Positions 6,268 to 8,989 of a stretch of DNA of 8,989 nt are shown piece after piece. The notes under the pieces are model-generated. The model had not been told where the DNA came from. It made no database searches and was given only the letters and a program-made list of their open reading frames with translations. Position numbers and translations under genes: made by a program. The first letter of the stretch is position 1, and every line of letters starts with the position of its first letter. Source of the stretch: Candidatus Eiseniibacteriota bacterium (GTDB lineage: Bacteria > Joyebacterota > Joyebacteria > Joyebacterales > Joyebacteraceae); contig DAOWCM010000073.1 of assembly GCA_030639555.1 (NCBI GenBank), forward strand, positions 1-8,989, written 5' to 3'.

Positions 6268-7137
6268 ATGACCGAGAGACTCGACAGCGGCACGACCGCG
6301 GGACCCGGCAGCGGCACGACCGCGGGACCCGGCAGCGGCGCGACCGCCAGGCCCGTCATCGAGGTGCGGGACGTCTGGAAATCGTTCGGAGACCAGGAGG
6401 TGCTGCGTGGCGTGAACCTCTCCGTCCTCGACGGCGAGACGCTGGTCGTTCTGGGGCCATCGGGGTGCGGTAAGAGCGTACTCCTCAAACACGTGATCGG
6501 TCTCCTGAGACCCGACCGCGGCTCGATCGTAGTGGAGGGTCGCGAACTCACGAAGATGGACGGGCGCGAGCTCAAAGACCTCAGGATGCGCTACGGCATG
6601 GTTTTTCAGGGCGCGGCGCTCTTCGACTCGATGACGGTCGGGGAGAACGTGGGCCTGCCTCTCAAGGAGCACCGGGGCATCACGGGCGACGAACTCGCGG
6701 ACCTCGTCGAGACGAAGCTCCGAATGGTCGGTCTGGCTGGAGTGTCGCACCTTGAACCCTCTGAGCTCTCGGGCGGCATGAAGAAGCGCGTGGCCCTCGC
6801 GAGGGCGATCGCACTCGACCCGGATATCATCTTGTACGACGAGCCGACCACCGGCCTCGACCCGATCATGGCCGAGCAGATAAACGAGCTGATACGTGCG
6901 GTCCAGCGGAAGGTCAACGCGACGTCGATCGTCGTGACGCATGATCTTCACAGCGCGAAGTTCACGGGTGACAAGATCGCCCTGATGCATGACGGGTCCA
7001 TCGAGTTCGTGGGCACCATCGACGAGCTCAAGTGCAGCGACAACGCCGCAGTCCGCACATTCCTTGCGCGCGGCCGCGAGCCCGAGCCCGACTCAATCGT
7101 GGACGGGTGTCTTATCGACCCCGAGGTTTTCGACTGA
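6268..7137 (+). CDS. mlaF: MlaF-family ABC transporter ATP-binding protein
   Basis: MlaF is the cytoplasmic ATPase that drives the MlaE permease. The 289-residue protein has Walker A GPSGCGKS at 63-70, Q-loop with Gln114 in MVFQGAALFDSMTVGENV (a sequence typical of MlaF rather than other ABC ATPases), signature LSGGMKKR at 167-174, Walker B IILYDEP at 187-193, D-loop TGLDP, and switch histidine 225 in VVTHDLHSA. All catalytic residues are present. Before the domain lies a low-complexity leader of about 29 residues rich in Gly, Ser, Thr, Ala and Pro, made by a 24-bp tandem repeat. A C-terminal extension after the usual end runs from about 270 to 289 and is acidic. ATG 6268 is preferred because GGAG at 6258-6261 is six bases upstream; GTG 6256 would add four residues. 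The next gene, mlaD, follows after 71 bases. Confidence 0.96.
   Translation: MTERLDSGTTAGPGSGTTAGPGSGATARPVIEVRDVWKSFGDQEVLRGVNLSVLDGETLVVLGPSGCGKSVLLKHVIGLLRPDRGSIVVEGRELTKMDGRELKDLRMRYGMVFQGAALFDSMTVGENVGLPLKEHRGITGDELADLVETKLRMVGLAGVSHLEPSELSGGMKKRVALARAIALDPDIILYDEPTTGLDPIMAEQINELIRAVQRKVNATSIVVTHDLHSAKFTGDKIALMHDGSIEFVGTIDELKCSDNAAVRTFLARGREPEPDSIVDGCLIDPEVFD
6286..6354 (+). repeat. 24-bp in-frame tandem repeat in the 5' end of mlaF
   Basis: Two identical 24-base units (6286-6309 and 6310-6333) encode SGTTAGPG twice; a third, shortened and diverged unit (6334-6354) encodes SGATARP. The unit length is a multiple of three, so gain or loss of a copy would keep mlaF in frame. The perfect identity of the first two units at the base level, including codon choice, points to a recent duplication rather than protein-level selection. 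Confidence 0.9.
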
Positions 7138-7147
7138 GTCTCGGGCG

Positions 7148-7171
7148 CGGGCCGGCGAAGGGCGCGGCCCG
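7148..7171 (+). other. GC-rich inverted repeat in the mlaF-mlaD gap
   Basis: CGGGCCG at 7148-7154 pairs perfectly with CGGCCCG at 7165-7171 around a ten-base loop. No T-run follows, so it is not a typical intrinsic terminator. In the transcript it could slow polymerase or protect an mRNA end, but seven-base GC matches are expected by chance in DNA this GC-rich. It lies in a 71-base spacer. Confidence 0.3.
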
Positions 7172-7208
7172 ACGGGGCGGTATCAACCTGCTTTCTGGGG
7201 GAAAGGCA

Positions 7209-8075
7209 ATGACCGAACATGCGAACGAGGTGAGGGTGGGAATCACCCTGACGGTCGCGGGATTGCTGCTCGTGGTGGGCATTCTGTGGCTGGGCGGCTT
7301 CTCCTTCGGTGAGAACCGTTACGTGTTCAGCATCATGTTCACAGAGGTCGCGGGGCTGGTTGCGGGGGACAAGGTGACTGTGGCCGGCCTCGACGCTGGT
7401 GAGATCCTCTCACTGAAGCTCGCGCCGTTCGGCAAGGTGGTTGCCGAGGTGGAGGTGGACAACGACATCAGGATTCCCATCGACTCGCGCATCTCGGTTG
7501 CCAGCTACGGCCTCATCGGGGCGAAGGTCATATCGGTCAGACCCGGCGGAAGCGACGTCTACATCGAGCAGGGCGCCGTCGTTCAGGGCGTGTACGAGAA
7601 GGGGCTGGGTGACGTCGTGCACGAGATGGGCGAGGCTCTCGCCGGCATCCAGGCCGTGCTGAAGTCGGCGGACGAGATCCTCACCGACCAGGAGGGCAAG
7701 GACCTCGTCAAGGAGGCGCTTGTCAACGCGAACGCCGCCTCGTTCGATCTCAGGCAGGCAACGGCCGACCTCAGCGTGATGGCGACCGAGCTCAGGGCTT
7801 TCGTCAGCGAGAAGAAGGACCCGGCCGGTGAGGCCATAGACGCGATGGAGAGCGCCGTCGTCGGGTTCGCAGAAGTGACAGGCGAGCTCAAGATCATCTC
7901 CGCGTCGCTTGACTCGATAGTCCGGCGCGTCGAGGGCGGAGAGGGAACACTGGGCAAGCTGGTCAACGAGGACCAGGTGCACGACGAGTTTCTGGCGGCC
8001 ATCAAAGAAGTGAGGGAACTGGTCGCTGCCATTCGCGACAACCCCAACAGCTTCGTCAGGTTCTCGCTGTTCTAG
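7209..8075 (+). CDS. mlaD: MCE-domain protein, MlaD family
   Basis: MlaD-type proteins are inner-membrane anchored, with a periplasmic MCE domain that forms a hexameric ring through which phospholipids pass between the membranes. The 288-residue product begins with a short cytoplasmic segment and VRVGITLTVAGLLLVVGILW, one membrane helix at about 11-30. The MCE domain at about 38-115 contains FTEVAGLVAGDKVTVAGLDAG and SRISVASYGLIGAKVISV. Residues 133-275 are mainly predicted helix, with GGEGTLGKLVNEDQVHDE at 243-260, a motif common in the helical tails of MCE proteins. E. coli MlaD has 183 residues, so this one has a longer tail. ATG 7209 follows a purine-rich GGGGGAAAGG and begins just before the membrane helix. 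The product should work with MlaE and MlaF encoded just upstream. No MlaC-like periplasmic carrier follows. Confidence 0.94.
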   Translation: MTEHANEVRVGITLTVAGLLLVVGILWLGGFSFGENRYVFSIMFTEVAGLVAGDKVTVAGLDAGEILSLKLAPFGKVVAEVEVDNDIRIPIDSRISVASYGLIGAKVISVRPGGSDVYIEQGAVVQGVYEKGLGDVVHEMGEALAGIQAVLKSADEILTDQEGKDLVKEALVNANAASFDLRQATADLSVMATELRAFVSEKKDPAGEAIDAMESAVVGFAEVTGELKIISASLDSIVRRVEGGEGTLGKLVNEDQVHDEFLAAIKEVRELVAAIRDNPNSFVRFSLF

Positions 8076-8077
8076 CC

Positions 8078-8104
8078 GCGGGCGCCGCGACGCCGGAAGC
8101 CCGC
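8078..8104 (+). other. GC-rich inverted repeat in the mlaD-radA gap
   Basis: GCGGGC at 8078-8083 pairs with GCCCGC at 8099-8104 around a 15-base loop, starting two bases after the mlaD stop codon. No T-run follows, so a terminator role is not supported. An alternative smaller stem (8081-8084 with 8091-8094) competes with it. It may be a chance match in GC-rich DNA. Confidence 0.22.
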
Positions 8105-8120
8105 CGTTCGTCGTGTGACC

Positions 8121-8128
8121 GGAGGAGG
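8121..8128 (+). promoter_or_regulatory. Strong ribosome binding site of radA
   Basis: GGAGGAGG lies five bases before ATG 8134, within a longer purine run. It is strong enough to allow radA to be translated independently of mlaD, whose stop codon is 58 bases upstream. Confidence 0.7.
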
Positions 8129-8133
8129 GGAGG

Positions 8134-8989
8134 ATGGGGGGAAAGAAGAAGAGCGTGTTCTTCTGCAGCGGCTGCGGTCACGAGTCGCCGAAGTGGCTCG
8201 GCAGGTGCCCGGGCTGCGGCGAGTGGAACACGTTTGTCGAACAGGTGGTACGGACAAGCCGCCCCCTGGGCAGGTCGGCGACTGCGGCGCGTGAGGCTCC
8301 CGTCGCGCTGCCCGACATCACGGCGGACGCCTCGGAGCGGATGCCGACCGGGATTGCCGAGTTCGACCGGACTCTGGGCGGAGGCATAGTGCCCGGTGCG
8401 GTCGTGCTGGTCGGTGGCGACCCGGGCATCGGCAAGTCCACGCTGCTCCTTCAGGCCAGCGATGCTATCGCTCGGAGCGGCGAGACGGTCCTCTATGTTA
8501 CCGGCGAGGAGTCACGCTCGCAGATACGGCTGCGGGCATCGCGGCTCGGCGTCGACTCCGGGCTGATAAGTGTCCTCACGGAGACGGACGTGTCGCACGT
8601 TCTGGAAGTCGCGGCGTCCTCACCCCCGAGTGTTCTCGTCGTCGATTCCATACAGACCATCTACCACGCTGACGCCAACGGCTCGCCGGGGAGCGTCTCC
8701 CAGGTTCGTGAGGCGGCGGCCTCGCTCGTTCGCTTCGCAAAGGAGACGGGCGTTCCCGTCTTCCTCATCGGCCACGTGACCAAGCAGGGCGCCATCGCAG
8801 GCCCCCGGATCCTCGAGCACATGGTCGACACGGTGATCTATTTCGAGGGCGACAAGCGGATGCCCTACCGCATCCTCCGCGCCGTGAAGAACCGCTACGG
8901 CTCGACGGACGAGATAGGCGTCTTCGAGATGACCGCCGGCGGCCTGGTCGAGGTCGCGGACCCCTCCGGACTCTTCGTCTCCAGAGATC
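8134..8989 (+). CDS. radA: DNA repair/recombination protein RadA (Sms), 3' end outside the window
   Basis: RadA is a RecA-like, DnaB-like ATPase that promotes branch migration and processing of recombination intermediates. The 285 codons visible start with MGGKKKSVFFCSGCG and contain a zinc finger of Cys11, Cys14, Cys25 and Cys28 (CSGCG and CPGCGEW), then GGGIVPGAVVLVGGDPGIGK, with Walker A GGDPGIGKST at 94-103, YVTGEES, Walker B VLVVDSIQT from 167, IGHVTKQGAIAGPRILEHMV, and the family-specific loop at 252-256, which reads KNRYG instead of the usual KNRFG. Full-length RadA is about 450 residues; the Lon-protease-like C-terminal domain falls beyond base 8989. The truncation is caused by the window edge, not by a mutation. 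ATG 8134 is supported by the strong GGAGGAGG just upstream. Confidence 0.97.
   Translation, partial: MGGKKKSVFFCSGCGHESPKWLGRCPGCGEWNTFVEQVVRTSRPLGRSATAAREAPVALPDITADASERMPTGIAEFDRTLGGGIVPGAVVLVGGDPGIGKSTLLLQASDAIARSGETVLYVTGEESRSQIRLRASRLGVDSGLISVLTETDVSHVLEVAASSPPSVLVVDSIQTIYHADANGSPGSVSQVREAAASLVRFAKETGVPVFLIGHVTKQGAIAGPRILEHMVDTVIYFEGDKRMPYRILRAVKNRYGSTDEIGVFEMTAGGLVEVADPSGLFVSRD

Noticed and set aside
5305..6990. Long open frame of about 561 codons on the minus strand across mlaE and mlaF
   Set aside because: It is antisense to two genes with complete, conserved motifs, is extremely rich in Arg, His and Asp, shows no domain, and is expected from high third-position GC on the sense strand.
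7032..7208. Upstream in-frame extension of mlaD into the end of mlaF
   Set aside because: The extra residues are Arg/Pro-rich with no MCE-protein character, and would bury the membrane anchor; ATG 7209 fits the family.

Overview
This window looks like a housekeeping segment from the chromosome of a high-GC bacterium (GC estimated by eye in the low to mid 60s percent; third codon positions are strongly G/C). Every gene I can support lies on the plus strand. Genes are packed tightly, with overlaps of 8 and 14 bases and gaps of at most about 90 bases. No U-tract terminator hairpin, tRNA, rRNA, CRISPR array, insertion sequence or phage gene was found. An MCE/Mla lipid transport module and a lipobox protein suggest a diderm (two-membrane) cell. 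The order gmk-rpoZ-coaBC-uracil glycosylase followed by dnaB-mlaE-mlaF-mlaD-radA resembles, from memory, lineages around the FCB superphylum and related uncultured phyla. That placement is inference, not a result.

Layout. Positions 1-39 hold the tail of an unidentified upstream gene. Positions 71-3041 hold guanylate kinase (gmk), RNA polymerase omega (rpoZ), the bifunctional coenzyme A enzyme CoaBC, and a family-4 Fe-S uracil-DNA glycosylase with a long N-terminal extension. The glycosylase start codon lies inside the end of coaBC. Positions 3131-4007 hold two small envelope genes: a 67-residue DUF2892 membrane protein and a 210-residue lipoprotein of no recognised family. Positions 4029-8989 hold the replicative helicase dnaB, the three-gene MlaE/MlaF/MlaD phospholipid ABC module (permease, ATPase, MCE-domain anchor), and radA, which runs off the window edge after 285 codons.

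How the genes work together. The first block supplies nucleotide and cofactor metabolism, a transcription subunit and a base-excision repair enzyme. The second block joins replication (DnaB) and recombination (RadA) genes to a lipid transporter, with mlaE starting inside dnaB and so probably translationally coupled to it. MlaE and MlaF should form the inner-membrane transporter and MlaD its periplasmic lipid-binding ring. Neither MlaC nor MlaB is encoded nearby.

I found no convincing undescribed system. The best leads are modest: a 24-bp in-frame tandem repeat in the 5' end of mlaF, a serine in place of the usual active-site cysteine in the CoaC half of CoaBC, the glycosylase N-terminal extension, the unrecognised lipoprotein, and the dnaB-mla-radA arrangement.
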